From NCBI GenBank assembly GCA_963772965.1, contig CAVYZU010000001.1, positions 372,001 through 436,000 of the forward strand: 64,000 bases of DNA, given 5' to 3'. Under the pieces are notes generated by a model. The model did not search any database, was not told the origin of the DNA, and saw only the letters and a list, made by a program, of their open reading frames with translations. The stretch is from AP-15 sp963772965. Lineage in GTDB: Bacteria > Pseudomonadota > Alphaproteobacteria > ATCC43930 > CGMCC-115725. Positions 43,842 through 53,616 of this stretch are shown here, one piece after another. Both the position numbers and the translations under genes were made by a program. Every line of letters starts with the position of its first letter. The first letter of the stretch is position 1.

Positions 43842-44750
43842 TTATTGTCGCGAATTGATCAAGATCGGTGGCCGGCATTCCGCGCGGCCGGCCACCCGGT
43901 CTATCAGCGCGGGGCCACGAATTCCCCGGGGGGTGCCGTGAGCTACAGCCGAAGGGTTTCGGTTCGGCGACTGGGCGAGTTTGTTCTGGCTCTGCCATTG
44001 CTCACTCAAAGCAAGGGCGAGCTGCCGGGCAATGCATGCGTAGCTGATATCGGTCATATGCAACCCGTCCGGGCCGATCAGAGCGGACGGATCGAGCTGG
44101 CCCCGTTGAGACCATTCGCGCATTATCTCGAAGCGACGAAAATATCCGACGTGTTCGCGCCCAGCGACCGCTGCGATGATCTGCTCCATTTTGCCCCAGT
44201 CTCGCGCCAGCACTCGGGGGGCGTACTGCATGTCCATCAGCACGACGTCGAGGCCCCGCTGTTTTATTTCATCGACGCCCTGGACGATCAGGCGCTCATC
44301 CGTAGAGAGATTTTCCTGACGCAGCAGAGCATTGGTTCCAACCTGCCAAATTATCAGGTCGGGATGTTGCTCGTTCAAATCCTGTCTCAGTCGGGCGAGC
44401 TCTTCGCTGACATCCTGACCCCTGCGACCGCGATTGATCACCTAAATCGTCGTGTTTGGGAGCATGTCGCGCAGTTCCCGGTCCAGCCGGCTTGGATAAC
44501 TCATCGCTGGGCCGCTCGCGCCAACCCCCTGCGTCGAAGATGATCCGGTCGCAAGAATGGTCAATGTTTTGCCATCAGCGATCGCCCCGCCCGACCGAAT
44601 GAGCGGTGCGCCCAGGCCGATCAGCTCGGATGAGACGGCGCAGCCCCGGGTATTTTCGATAGGCTCTTCGCCGAAGCTCAAAATACTCGGCCAAAACAGG
44701 CCGATGGCGACCGCCCTACCGATCCAAGCAGCTCGTCGGCGCCGCTTCAC
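43842..44750 (-). pseudogene. SGNH/GDSL hydrolase with in-frame TAG stop
   Basis: The reading frame is continuous from GTG 44750 to 43842 except for a TAG at 44442-44444 (PNTTI-stop-VINRGRRGQD). The first part has a signal peptide region and the nucleophile block TILATGSSSTQG; the second has LIIWQVGTNALL, VVLMDMQYAP and the catalytic DGLHMTD. One base change of GAG to TAG would explain the stop, since homologous esterases carry a short polar residue there. It may be inactive, or a sequence error. It is paralogous to the next gene. The last 50 residues are an unusual extension. Confidence 0.8.
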
Positions 44751-45514
44751 TGTATTGCCACTCGGATAGCATCGGCTAATTTGCGACCCAGACAGTGGTA
44801 TACATTTGTCGCTAGCGTCGCGCGATCGTTTTTCTGCACTCCGTCCAAATCGAATATTTCCTGCTCGCTCCAGTAGCGCATCATCGCGAAGCGAGGGAAA
44901 ACATAGACGTCTTTAACGTCACCGGCTCGATGCATCGACTTCAGATAACTTTCGAGATCGATAATCGCTTCGGTCTTATGGGAGAATTGCATGTCGACGA
45001 GGATCACATCGATACCCCGGGCGGCCAATGCGTCGATCCCATTCTGCAAAGTTGTGGCAAAGGCGTCGATATCGACGCCTTGAACTGCGTCGGTTGTGCC
45101 TGTCTCCCAGATCACCAAGACCGGATCTTCGGCGAAGACGTCGCTCGGGAAGCGCTCGAGCATCTGCTCGGCGGTCTGATGCGCGATGCTCTTATTGAGG
45201 ACCGTAAACGGCACCGCTGGAAACGAGCGGGAGAGCGCCTGTTGCATACGCCGAGGATAGGCCAAGTCGGGTGACCCGGCGGCCAGACCCGCGGTCGACG
45301 CGCCACCGACCGCGACGATCTTTATCGGCTTGCGCGCCCGCAGCCGTTCGGCCAGATGGGGAAGCTTGCCGTCGACCTCCATCAACTCGCCCGGGACGTC
45401 GCACACCGGCTCACCTGCACGGCTCACAACCGGCGGCCCGGCCATAACCGCGAACCCCACGATAATAAGCCAAGCCGGGCGGAAGATGCCGTCTCGTCGG
45501 CGACGCCCGATCAT
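44747..45514 (-). CDS. Periplasmic SGNH/GDSL-like hydrolase
   Basis: A 255-residue protein with an N-terminal signal (IFRPAWLIIVGFAVMAGPPV then cleavage near SRAGEP). The core has KIVAVGGASTAG in place of the usual GDS block, VLVIWETGTTDAV (normally GxND), and VILVDMQFS. It overlaps both neighbours by four bases, forming an operon with the OpgC-like acyltransferase and the TAG-interrupted SGNH gene. The serine nucleophile is present, but the His-containing catalytic block (DGLHMTD in the paralogue) is replaced by LDGVQKND, so catalysis is uncertain. Confidence 0.8.
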   Translation of the reverse strand: MIGRRRRDGIFRPAWLIIVGFAVMAGPPVVSRAGEPVCDVPGELMEVDGKLPHLAERLRARKPIKIVAVGGASTAGLAAGSPDLAYPRRMQQALSRSFPAVPFTVLNKSIAHQTAEQMLERFPSDVFAEDPVLVIWETGTTDAVQGVDIDAFATTLQNGIDALAARGIDVILVDMQFSHKTEAIIDLESYLKSMHRAGDVKDVYVFPRFAMMRYWSEQEIFDLDGVQKNDRATLATNVYHCLGRKLADAIRVAIQ

Positions 45515-46713
45515 GTGCTATCCCTTCCCGTCGCCGTCGGCCCAGGCCGCGGCGTTCGGCTCATTGTCCGGTACCAGTCAATCACTTTCGCCGTCAGACA
45601 CATCGCCGTAATCCCGGCAGTGTTGATAGCGAGCTGACCGATAACCCCGATGTTGTACTCCGAGAGCAGAAAATGAGCCAGCGCCGAAAGCAGGATCCCG
45701 AGACAGAAGATTTCCAGCGAGTGCCGCCCACAGAGAATCAGAGGCCTAGCAAGCGGGGAGCGCAGGCCCCGTGCGTGACGAGGTATCCAGGCGGCGGCGA
45801 GCGTAACCGCCGCAAAAAACGGTATTAGCCGTATGGGTGATAGGTCGGTCTTGTCTACCGGCCACAAATCCGCCAGCAGTAGACCCGGGAGCGGGTCCCA
45901 GAGGCCGTGGATCGTCCAGCTCAGCCTAACGATACCGGCAGCGGCGACGATGACCGCAGCCAGCGTCAAGAGCCGGGACTGGCCGCGAAACCGTCGGGCA
46001 ACCCAATCCTTTTCGAGACTGAGTGCCGCGCCCGCGACAAACAAGAATTGCCAGGCCAGCGGGTTAAAATACCATTCGCGCCCAGCTGGATAGGCCGGCA
46101 GCGAGACGTCTGTCGCCTGGACCACGAGGTAGAGGGCGAGCGACACAAAGACTACAACAACAGGTTGCAACCGAAGGCCTAGCAACACTACCGGAAAAGC
46201 GACCAACAGTACAATGTATAGTGGGAGTATATCAAGAAAGGTCGGCTGAAACTGGAGCAGAAGGGCCTTGATGACTGCGATATGGGGTTCGGTCAGAAAC
46301 TCGCCGACCCGCATTTCATCATTATACATGGGATTGTTGAAAGACATAACAGTATATGAAACCTCGGCAAGAAATATCATAAATAGGAAAATGTGGGCAA
46401 CATATAGCTGCCAAGCACGTCTTAGAATTTGGGCACTGGCGAATAAAGGGCCGTGTAGGGCCAAGGCACGGCCATATACAATCGCAGCAGTATAGCCTGA
46501 TATGAAGATAAATACCTCGGCAGCGTCGAAAAACTGTATCGATTGGAACGTAAAGTAACTAAGGATATTTTGTGGAATATGATCTATAAAAATAAATATC
46601 AGCGAAAGGCCGCGAAAGAAGTCAAGACGAACATCCCGATCCGGCGGCGGGATCTCGAGGATTGTCGGCTGCTTTCCGACGGTTGCGAGGCGAGGCGCCA
46701 ATAACTCAGGCAT
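45511..46713 (-). CDS. OpgC-like membrane acyltransferase
   Basis: A multi-pass membrane protein of about 400 residues with the OpgC domain, which succinylates osmoregulated periplasmic glucans at the periplasmic side. Motifs: RLDFFRGLSLIFIFIDH at the start of helix 1, FFDAAEVFIFISGYTAAIVYG, NPLAWQFLFVAGAALSLEK, and the C-terminal HSLEIFCLGILLS. ATG 46713 is preferred over a TTG at 46749. Co-operonic SGNH proteins suggest the pair modifies or remodels an acylated glucan. Confidence 0.88.
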   Translation of the reverse strand: MPELLAPRLATVGKQPTILEIPPPDRDVRLDFFRGLSLIFIFIDHIPQNILSYFTFQSIQFFDAAEVFIFISGYTAAIVYGRALALHGPLFASAQILRRAWQLYVAHIFLFMIFLAEVSYTVMSFNNPMYNDEMRVGEFLTEPHIAVIKALLLQFQPTFLDILPLYIVLLVAFPVVLLGLRLQPVVVVFVSLALYLVVQATDVSLPAYPAGREWYFNPLAWQFLFVAGAALSLEKDWVARRFRGQSRLLTLAAVIVAAAGIVRLSWTIHGLWDPLPGLLLADLWPVDKTDLSPIRLIPFFAAVTLAAAWIPRHARGLRSPLARPLILCGRHSLEIFCLGILLSALAHFLLSEYNIGVIGQLAINTAGITAMCLTAKVIDWYRTMSRTPRPGPTATGRDST

Positions 46714-46836
46714 CTTAACCGGCTTGGAGCAGAGGCCGAGCCGGCGCAATTACGACGCTGGCTAAGGAGGCTGGCTAAGAAGGTTGCGCGAGGGAATTTT
46801 TACGACGCGCGCGCCTTCAAACGGGATGACAACCGC

Positions 46837-47478
46837 TCAAATTATGCCGCGGCCGAGGCGATAAGTCGCATCTGTCTTTGCCTGCACTTCGTCTAGGCCG
46901 ACCGCGGGCGCCAATTCGGTCAGCGTCATCCCGGTGCGATCGATCGCAAACACGCCGAGATCGGTGATGACCATATCGACCACCCCTTGGCCGGTAAGCG
47001 GTAAGGTGCAGCGACGCAATAGTTTTGGTTCCTCGCGCGCGGTATGCTCCATCAGCACAATCACGCGCTTGACCCCCGCGACAAGATCCATCGCACCGCC
47101 CATCCCCTTTACCATGCGGCCAGGGATCATCCAATTGGCGAGATCACCGGTTTGCGACACCTGCATGGCGCCAAGGATCGACAGGTCGATGTGACCGCCG
47201 CGGATCATCCCAAATGACTGAGCGCTGTCGAAATAGCTGGTCGTCGGCAGCTCGGTAATCGTTTGCTTCCCAGCATTGATCAGGTCCGGATCCTCTTCAC
47301 CCTCGTAGGGAAACGGCCCCATGCCCAGCATGCCATTCTCGCTCTGCAGTTGGACGGTGATCCCCGGAGGGATGAAATTAGAGACGAGTGTCGGGATGCC
47401 GATACCGAGATTGACATAAAAGCCATCTTTCAATTCGGCGGCGGCGCGACGCGCCATCTCATCGCGTGTCCAGGCCAT
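46837..47478 (-). CDS. 3-oxoacid CoA-transferase subunit B
   Basis: The beta subunit of a class I CoA-transferase, which activates acetoacetate or similar with CoA from succinyl-CoA. From ATG 47478 it has 213 residues, with the glutamyl-thioester site SENGMLGMGPFP, GIGIPTLVSNF, GAMQVSQTGDLANWMIPG and GGAMDLVAG. The alpha-subunit gene lies 16 bases upstream. The frame extends upstream to 47619 only over that gene's end. Confidence 0.95.
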   Translation of the reverse strand: MAWTRDEMARRAAAELKDGFYVNLGIGIPTLVSNFIPPGITVQLQSENGMLGMGPFPYEGEEDPDLINAGKQTITELPTTSYFDSAQSFGMIRGGHIDLSILGAMQVSQTGDLANWMIPGRMVKGMGGAMDLVAGVKRVIVLMEHTAREEPKLLRRCTLPLTGQGVVDMVITDLGVFAIDRTGMTLTELAPAVGLDEVQAKTDATYRLGRGII

Positions 47479-47494
47479 GTCGCTGCTCCTTTCC

Positions 47495-48199
47495 CTACGC
47501 CCCGCGTTTGCGCACAGTGCGCTGCTCGATGCGCTTCTCGAACGATGTAGGATGAACGATCCGCTGGACGAAGATCCCCGGCGTATGGATGTGGTCGGGA
47601 TCGATCTCGCCGGGTCCAACCAGATGCTCGACCTCAGCGACGGTGACCCGTCCGGCTGTCGCCATCACCGGATTGAAGTTTCGCGCCGTCTTGCGGTAGA
47701 CAAGATTACCTTCGCGATCTCCTTTCCAGGCATGGATGAGAGCGAGATCTGCGACAATGCCACGCTCCATGACATAGGTATCGCCCTCGAACTCTCGGGT
47801 CTCCTTGCCCTCGGCGATTAGCGTCCCGACACCGGTCTTTGTGAAAAAAGCCGGGATACCGGCGCCACCGGCACGAATCCGCTCGGCTAGAGTTCCCTGC
47901 GGGTTGAATTCGAGTTCGAGTTCGCCCTTCAGGTAAAGATCGGCGAACAGCTTGTTCTCCCCGACATAGGATGAGATCATTTTGCGGATCTGCCCACTTT
48001 CGAGCAACACGCCGAGACCGACCCCATCTACTCCGGCATTGTTCGAGACGACTGTTAACTCCCGCACTCCCGCTTGACGGATCGCGCCGATCAGCTTTTC
48101 CGGGATTCCACACAGGCCAAAACCACCCGCCATGATCATCATCCCATCCCGAAGCAGCCCGCTCAAAGCGGCATCGGCGTTGGGGAAAACCTTGTCCAT
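47495..48199 (-). CDS. 3-oxoacid CoA-transferase subunit A
   Basis: The alpha subunit, 234 residues: MIMAGGFGLCGIPEKLIGAI (CoA-binding), SNNAGVDGVGLGVLL, MISSYVGENKLFADLYLKGE, ELEFNPQGTLAERIRAGG and KTARNFNPVMATAG. It is transcribed first, followed by subunit B. No frameshift. The pair is typical of ketone-body or poly-hydroxyalkanoate-related metabolism. Confidence 0.95.
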   Translation of the reverse strand: MDKVFPNADAALSGLLRDGMMIMAGGFGLCGIPEKLIGAIRQAGVRELTVVSNNAGVDGVGLGVLLESGQIRKMISSYVGENKLFADLYLKGELELEFNPQGTLAERIRAGGAGIPAFFTKTGVGTLIAEGKETREFEGDTYVMERGIVADLALIHAWKGDREGNLVYRKTARNFNPVMATAGRVTVAEVEHLVGPGEIDPDHIHTPGIFVQRIVHPTSFEKRIEQRTVRKRGA

Positions 48200-48619
48200 C
48201 GTATGCTCCAGCGCAGCTCAGGGCCGTGATCATACAGGGCTCGACCGCACCATGCCCGAGCTTAATTACCCCGGCCGGCCATCGACGGGCCGCACCGTTG
48301 CCGATTGTTGGCGCGTTTCTTATCAGTCGTCCCCCCTCCATCACAAAAGCGCTCGCCGGATCCCCAATATATCTTCTCGGAGACATTATCGGGTTGGCTT
48401 CGGCACTGCTCAGAACCGACCGACACTCGGGCACCCTTCGGTTTCTGTCCGGCCGCAGCCGTGACTGAGTTGTTCAATCGGCATGCCGGGCTAGCCCAGT
48501 GCCGCTCCTAGGCCGCGATCCCGCCAATTCTGCGGGGATGTCCCGACGCCGTTCGCACACACGTTCGAGCGGTCAATAATGAAAAATTTCTTGCATCGGC
48601 AAGGCCGTCGGCCGACATT
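48200..48619. other. Intergenic region upstream of the TPP riboswitch
   Basis: About 420 bases between two divergent units: the CoA-transferase genes on the minus strand and the thi genes on the plus. Short open frames are all weak. I see no unmistakable promoter, though both units must have one here. Confidence 0.6.
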
Positions 48620-48720
48620 TGCCGTGAGGCTGGGGTGCCGGACGGTCGCCTCCGAAGGCGGGCGGACCGGCTGAGATCAGACCCAATGAACCTGGTCGGG
48701 ATTCGCCCGGCGAAGGGAGT
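48620..48720 (+). promoter_or_regulatory. TPP riboswitch (THI element)
   Basis: Contains the diagnostic conserved segments in order: GGGGTGCC at 48632-48639, GGCTGAGATC at 48669-48678, ACCC then TGAACCTGGTC at 48688-48698, and CGGCGAAGGGAG at 48708-48719, with the variable stem between. Thiamine pyrophosphate binding would lower thiO-thiS-thiG expression. The 3' end GGGAGT lies about 50 bases before the open frame and could be sequestered, suggesting translational control. No T-tract terminator is seen after it. Confidence 0.95.
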
Positions 48721-48770
48721 CCGAGATCACCGCGTCCATCTCTCCATCATCTCTGCCCAAAACCGTTATT

Positions 48771-49904
48771 GTGGGCGCCGGCGTTATCGGCTTGGCGATA
48801 GCGTGGCGACTGGCGCAAGCCGGCTGCTGCGTCACGGTCTACGACCGCGGCGAAATTGGGCGTGGCGCCAGTTGGGCAGCGGCGGGGATGCTTGCTGCCG
48901 CGGTCGAGACCGAACCGGGCGAAGAAACGCTTCTCGCTCTGACGCTCGAAAGCCAGCGACAGTGGCCGGATTTCGCTCGCGAACTCGAAGCCGTCTCGGG
49001 GATCTCGGTCGGATACCGCGACGAGGGAACAATCGTCGTCGCATTGACCCGCGATGATGCCGAGCAGCTGCGGTTTACCTACGAGTTCCAGAGGGGCTTA
49101 GGCCTCGACATTGAGTGGTTGTCCGGCGCCGCCGTGCGGGAGCGCGAGCCGCATCTTCGGCCAGGTGTGCCTGCAGGCGTTTTGAGTCCGCAGGACCATC
49201 AGGTCGAGAACCGGGCCCTCGTTCGAGCACTCGCAACAGCAGCCCGGATCGCCGGTGTCACCGTTCACGATCGCTGGGCGGTTGACGCGTTGGACCTCGC
49301 GGGAACACGAGTGCGTGGCGTCATCACTGCTCGGGGTCAAGAGCGCGCCGATGTCGTCGTGCTGGCGGCCGGCGCTTGGTCGCGCGAGATCGGCGGTATT
49401 CCGCTGGATTGGTTGCCGCCGGTGCGTCCGATCAAGGGCCAAATGCTGGCGCTGCGGATGGATGCGGCGGCGCCGCTTTTGAGCCACGTGTTGTGGCTGC
49501 CTCGCGGCTATCTGGTACCGCGGCTTGACGGAAGATTGATAATCGGCGCCACGGTAGAGGAGCGCGGCTTCGACAGCAACGTCACTGCCGGCGGTCTGTT
49601 GGCGCTGATCGAAGGTGCTTGGCGAGCGATCCCGGCGATCGAGGAGCTACCCGTCGATGAGACTTGGGCAGGGTTTCGGCCAGGTTCGCGCGACGACGCG
49701 CCGCTGCTGGGGCCAAGTGCCGTGGACGGCCTGATCGTCGCCACCGGGCATCACCGCAATGGCATTCTGCTGACTCCGGTGACGGCACACACCATCAGCA
49801 ACTATGTGCTCACAGGCCGGTTGCCCGACAGCCTTCGCCCATTCTCGCCGGAACGCTTCGCAACGTCGGCCAGGGCTGGCGAGGAAGTTGCAAGAACCGC
49901 TTAA
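48771..49904 (+). CDS. thiO: Glycine oxidase ThiO
   Basis: An FAD enzyme that oxidises glycine to the imine used to build the thiazole ring. The FAD site GAGVIGLAIAWRLAQ is followed by GRGASWAAAGMLA and C-terminal AGFRPGSRDDAPLLG, TGHHRNGILLTPVTA. The first GTG (48771) starts inside the FAD motif and loses its strand (KTVIV is encoded just upstream); no ATG/GTG/TTG precedes it in frame. A CTG at 48753 would restore it, so the start may be CTG or a base may be wrong. The stop overlaps thiS (TAATG). Confidence 0.9.
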   Translation: MGAGVIGLAIAWRLAQAGCCVTVYDRGEIGRGASWAAAGMLAAAVETEPGEETLLALTLESQRQWPDFARELEAVSGISVGYRDEGTIVVALTRDDAEQLRFTYEFQRGLGLDIEWLSGAAVREREPHLRPGVPAGVLSPQDHQVENRALVRALATAARIAGVTVHDRWAVDALDLAGTRVRGVITARGQERADVVVLAAGAWSREIGGIPLDWLPPVRPIKGQMLALRMDAAAPLLSHVLWLPRGYLVPRLDGRLIIGATVEERGFDSNVTAGGLLALIEGAWRAIPAIEELPVDETWAGFRPGSRDDAPLLGPSAVDGLIVATGHHRNGILLTPVTAHTISNYVLTGRLPDSLRPFSPERFATSARAGEEVARTA

Positions 49905-50110
49905 TGATCCGCATTCGAGTCAATGGCGTTGAGGACGAGGTCCAGGGGACGACCCTGGCCGATCTGTTGGCCGCGCGCGGCATCGATACGAAGGCTCGCT
50001 TTCTCGCGGTCGCGATCAACGGCGCTGTCGTGCGTCGCACAGAATGGGTGACCCTTCCACTCTCACCGGATGATGAGGTCGAAATCGTCCGTCCCTTTTC
50101 CGGCGGCTGA
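49904..50110 (+). CDS. thiS: Sulfur carrier protein ThiS
   Basis: A 68-residue ubiquitin-fold sulfur carrier. It begins IRIRVNGVEDEVQGTTLADL and ends with the required VRPFSGG, whose C-terminal Gly-Gly is thiocarboxylated to donate sulfur to ThiG. It shares one base with thiO. Too short to be called by length alone, but the GG end and thi context are decisive. Confidence 0.95.
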   Translation: MIRIRVNGVEDEVQGTTLADLLAARGIDTKARFLAVAINGAVVRRTEWVTLPLSPDDEVEIVRPFSGG

Positions 50111-50134
50111 TCCCGAAGTATCAGGAATGAAGAG

Positions 50135-50905
50135 ATGACAGATCCGTTGACCATTGCCGGCACGACCCTCTCCTCGAGGCTTTTCGTTGGCACCGCCGGG
50201 TACCCTAACCAACAGGTCCTGCTCGACTGTCTCGAAGCGAGCGGCGCTGAGTTGGTCACGGTGTCGATCCGGCGCATCAGTCTCGAAGGGTATGCCGAAA
50301 GTCTCGTTGATCTGCTTGGCGGCCGTTATCGGTTGCTGCCAAATACCGCCGGATGCGTCACCGCCCGCGATGCTATACTGACGGCCGAGCTGGCGCGCGA
50401 GGCGCTCGAAACCGATTGGGTCAAGCTGGAGCTGATTGGCGACCGGGAGACTTTGTATCCCGATGTAGAACAGCTGGTCCGCGCTGCTGACGAGTTGGTG
50501 CGCAGCGGCTTTACCGTGCTCCCCTATTGCAACGAGGACCCGGTCGCCTGCCAGAAGCTGGCGGATGTCGGGTGTGCCGCGGTAATGCCTTTGGGCTCGT
50601 TGATCGGCTCGGGTGGGGGGATCGCAAATCCCGCCGCGATCGAGCTGGTTTGCTCGCGCAGCCCCGTCCCGGTCGTACTGGATGCCGGCATCGGAACCGC
50701 TTCGGATGCCGCGCTTGCTATGGAGCTCGGCTGCGACGCGGTCTTGGTGAACACCGCGATCGCCAAATCACACGACCCACACCGGATGGCGGCGGCGATG
50801 CGTGCCGGCGTCGAGGCCGGTCGGCTGGCCCGGCTCGCTGGCCGTATCCCCAAACGGCGTTTTGCCGAACCGTCGAGCCCGCAACTCGGCCTGGTCGGTA
50901 CTTAG
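50135..50905 (+). CDS. thiG: Thiazole synthase ThiG
   Basis: Joins deoxyxylulose phosphate, ThiS thiocarboxylate and the glycine imine into the thiazole phosphate. The 256-residue TIM barrel has the active Lys97 in DWVKLELIGD, PNTAGCVTARDA, YCNEDPVACQKLADVGCAAVMPLG and VLDAGIGTASDAALAMELGCD. thiC, thiD and thiE are not in the window. The 24-base gap to thiS contains GAAGAG before the start. Confidence 0.97.
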   Translation: MTDPLTIAGTTLSSRLFVGTAGYPNQQVLLDCLEASGAELVTVSIRRISLEGYAESLVDLLGGRYRLLPNTAGCVTARDAILTAELAREALETDWVKLELIGDRETLYPDVEQLVRAADELVRSGFTVLPYCNEDPVACQKLADVGCAAVMPLGSLIGSGGGIANPAAIELVCSRSPVPVVLDAGIGTASDAALAMELGCDAVLVNTAIAKSHDPHRMAAAMRAGVEAGRLARLAGRIPKRRFAEPSSPQLGLVGT

Positions 50906-51173
50906 GCGTTCTGCGAGAGTGTCGCATCAGTCCCTCGAGGCTGTGTCGATCATCTCATTTCGCGCGGATCGGCCGAATATCTCGTTTATGGCATCGCTGG
51001 CAGCAACGCGGTAAAGCGCCCTAGCCCACCTTCACCATCGGTTCTTTAGCAATTTCGTGACTAGGGTGCCGATCGTCGAAACGACACCTCCGAGCGGGTG
51101 CATCTTGGGTTATTTCTAGGACGCCATCGCGATCATCGGTCGGCGTCGGCGACTGCCACCTTGCGGGAGTGCC

Positions 51174-52164
51174 ATGTCAGTCCTCGTTACCGGAGTGGCC
51201 GGGTTCATCGGCTTTCATGTCGCCCAGGCCTTGCTGGCGCGCGGCGAACGCGTTGTCGGGATCGACAATGTGAATGACTACTACAGCACTCGCCTGAAGG
51301 AAGCACGGCTTGCCGAGCTCCTCCCCGCGCGGAACTTTGTTTTTGCGAAGCTCGACATTGCCGATCGCAATTGCATGTTCGAGCTGACAGCGGCCAATAA
51401 GGATCTCACCGGCGTCATCCATTTAGCGGCCCAGCCCGGGGTGCGCTATTCGCTCGAAAACCCCTACGCCTACATAGATTCGAACATCATGGGCACGATT
51501 GTCGTGCTAGAGGCGGCCCGACGCATGGACCGGCTCGGCGCGGTCATTTACGCGTCGTCCTCATCGGTCTATGGCGGCAACCGCAAGCAGCCGTCGAGCG
51601 TCGAGGATCGGGTCGATCAGCCCGTTTCACTTTACGCGGCCTCGAAGCGAAGCTGCGAGCTGATTGCCCACAGCTACTCCCATCTCTATGGGTTACGGGT
51701 GACCGGCCTGCGCTATTTCACGACATACGGCCCCTGGGGGCGGCCGGATATGGCGACCTGGCTGTTTACCGAGGCAATCCTCGCCAACCGGCCGATCAGG
51801 GTTTTTAACGACGGACGGATGGCGCGCGATTTCACCTATATAGACGATATAGTCGCCGGCACGATCGCTGCGCATGATCGGGTCGCCGAACTCGGGCGGC
51901 ACCGAGGACGAGACACTTTATCGGCTCTACAATCTCGGCAATTGCAAGCCCGAAAAGCTGCTGCATTTCATCGCCGTCATTGAACAGGCGCTCGGCCGCG
52001 CCGCAACGAAGGAGATGCTGCCGATGCAGCCCGGTGACGTGCTGGAGAGCTTCGCCGATATCGGGCCCGCCAGCCGAGATTTGGGGTTCGAGCCGAAGAC
52101 GTCGATCGAAGACGGAATTCCGCGCTTCGTTTCCTGGTATAAAAAGTATTGCAAGATCGATTGA
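51174..52164 (+). CDS. UDP-glucuronate 4-epimerase-like protein, frameshifted
   Basis: An extended SDR of about 329 residues after correction. N-terminal LVTGVAGFIGFHVAQALLA, DNVNDYYSTRLKEARL (the UDP-GlcA 4-epimerase pattern), the Ser/Tyr-Lys site YASSSSVYGGN plus YAASKRS, and YGPWGRPDMATWLFTEAI. The frame breaks at 51894-51896, where GGG probably should be GG; the continuation ETLYRLYNLGNCKPEKLLHF runs to 52164. Total 991 bases, 330 codons plus one. It would supply galacturonate-type donors to the neighbouring glycosyltransferases. Confidence 0.88.
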
Positions 52165-52277
52165 CCACAGGGCGACGCGGCCTTGGGGAGGAGGTTTTCA
52201 AAATCAGATGGAACTTCTCGATGGGCCGAACCGTCCCGGCAGGGTCGCGGCGCGGCGAATTGCTTGGCAGCGGTTTG

Positions 52278-53390
52278 TCAACCGCTCGCGGCACTGACCA
52301 GCATTCGGCGAAAACCGTCGATCATTGGCGGTATCGAGAATCTCTCCTCAACCCGTACCCGATTAGCCATCCCTAGGCGGTGGCGAAGGTTTTGATCCTC
52401 ACAAAGTCGCTGAAGCGCGGTCACAAGAGAACGGTGATCGTCTCGGCCAACAATGAATGGCCGGTTTTCCTCCGCGACAATGAGCGCGATGTCTCCGACC
52501 GCAGTGGCTAGCACCGGCAAACGCGCCGCCATCGCCTCGACTACCGCATAGGGCATCTGCTCCGTATCTGAGGTCATGGCAAGGATGTCAAAAGCTCCCA
52601 TCACCGCCTCCGGCCGAGGAACATGACCGGTAAAAGTGGTTCGGTCAGCGATGCCCAAACGCACCGCCAGCCCCTCGAGTCCTGGCCGCTCGGGCCCGTC
52701 CCCGCAGATTACCAACCGGATCGGACGAGAGGCGATGGCGGCGACCTCGGTGAAGGCCGATAGCAGCCTTCCGATGTTCTTTTCCGGCCGCAATGGGGAA
52801 AAAGAGCCGATGACGCACTCGCCGACCCGCCGTTCAAAGAACGGAGTGGCGTCAGCAGGGATACCATCGAACCGAAGAGGATCGATCCCATTCGGGATGT
52901 AAACCACCCGATCAGGATCAAGGAGCCAGTGTCGGAGGGCGATCTCCGCGAGATTACGCGACGGCACAATTACCGTCGATTTCGAGAGTGTGAAGCGGCG
53001 TGTGAGAACTCGTCGTTTCTTCTGTGATTGCGCCTCATCCGGGCCGAATCCGTCTTCGAGGTGAATGTGCGGTCGGCCAAACCGGAGGCGATTGACGATC
53101 GCCCACTCAATCGCTCCCCAACTGTAGGTGACCACCAGATCCGCGCCTATCCACGCTTCGGCAGCGGCTATCCGCCAAAAGCGCTTGATAGGATTCGCGG
53201 CGTACGACGGGGCGGTTACCAACCTGTAATCAAGGGTGGGATCGAGGAGAGCGCGGGTCTGACTTTGCCCGTCAAGGCTAATGAGCCGATGACGATATGC
53301 CGCCCCGAGGTGGTTCGCGATCGTCGCGAACCGCGTCTGCTGACCGCCAACGGCGAGGCTTGGAAACACATGGAGCAGAAGCGGCGCCAT
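52278..53390 (-). CDS. Glycosyltransferase family 4
   Basis: A 370-residue retaining GT-B enzyme. It opens with HVFPSLAVGGQQTRFATIAN, has DRVVYIPNGIDPLRF, GSFSPLRPEKNIGRLLSAF, and the donor motif SDTEQMPYAVVEAMAARLPVL (E-x7-E). It is convergent with the epimerase. It probably belongs to the same polysaccharide locus as the asparagine synthase and GT4 genes downstream. Confidence 0.92.
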   Translation of the reverse strand: MAPLLLHVFPSLAVGGQQTRFATIANHLGAAYRHRLISLDGQSQTRALLDPTLDYRLVTAPSYAANPIKRFWRIAAAEAWIGADLVVTYSWGAIEWAIVNRLRFGRPHIHLEDGFGPDEAQSQKKRRVLTRRFTLSKSTVIVPSRNLAEIALRHWLLDPDRVVYIPNGIDPLRFDGIPADATPFFERRVGECVIGSFSPLRPEKNIGRLLSAFTEVAAIASRPIRLVICGDGPERPGLEGLAVRLGIADRTTFTGHVPRPEAVMGAFDILAMTSDTEQMPYAVVEAMAARLPVLATAVGDIALIVAEENRPFIVGRDDHRSLVTALQRLCEDQNLRHRLGMANRVRVEERFSIPPMIDGFRRMLVSAASG

Positions 53391-53616
53391 CAGCTATCCG
53401 CATTCCGGAGCGGTCGATCCCCGAGCCGATGGAAGTCACGGCCGCCGCAGCAGCGGAAACGGTTTGTTGGCAATCGACACAGCCCTTCATCAAGCGTTAG
53501 ATCTTCGGTCGGCTCATGCGGAACGTGAGCGGTAAGCGGCTGGCGGCGCGGATTTGTCGACAGTGTTTCGAATCAGCGCGCCCTGCCGGATCAGCTGACG
53601 GGAGCGGGAGACGGCA

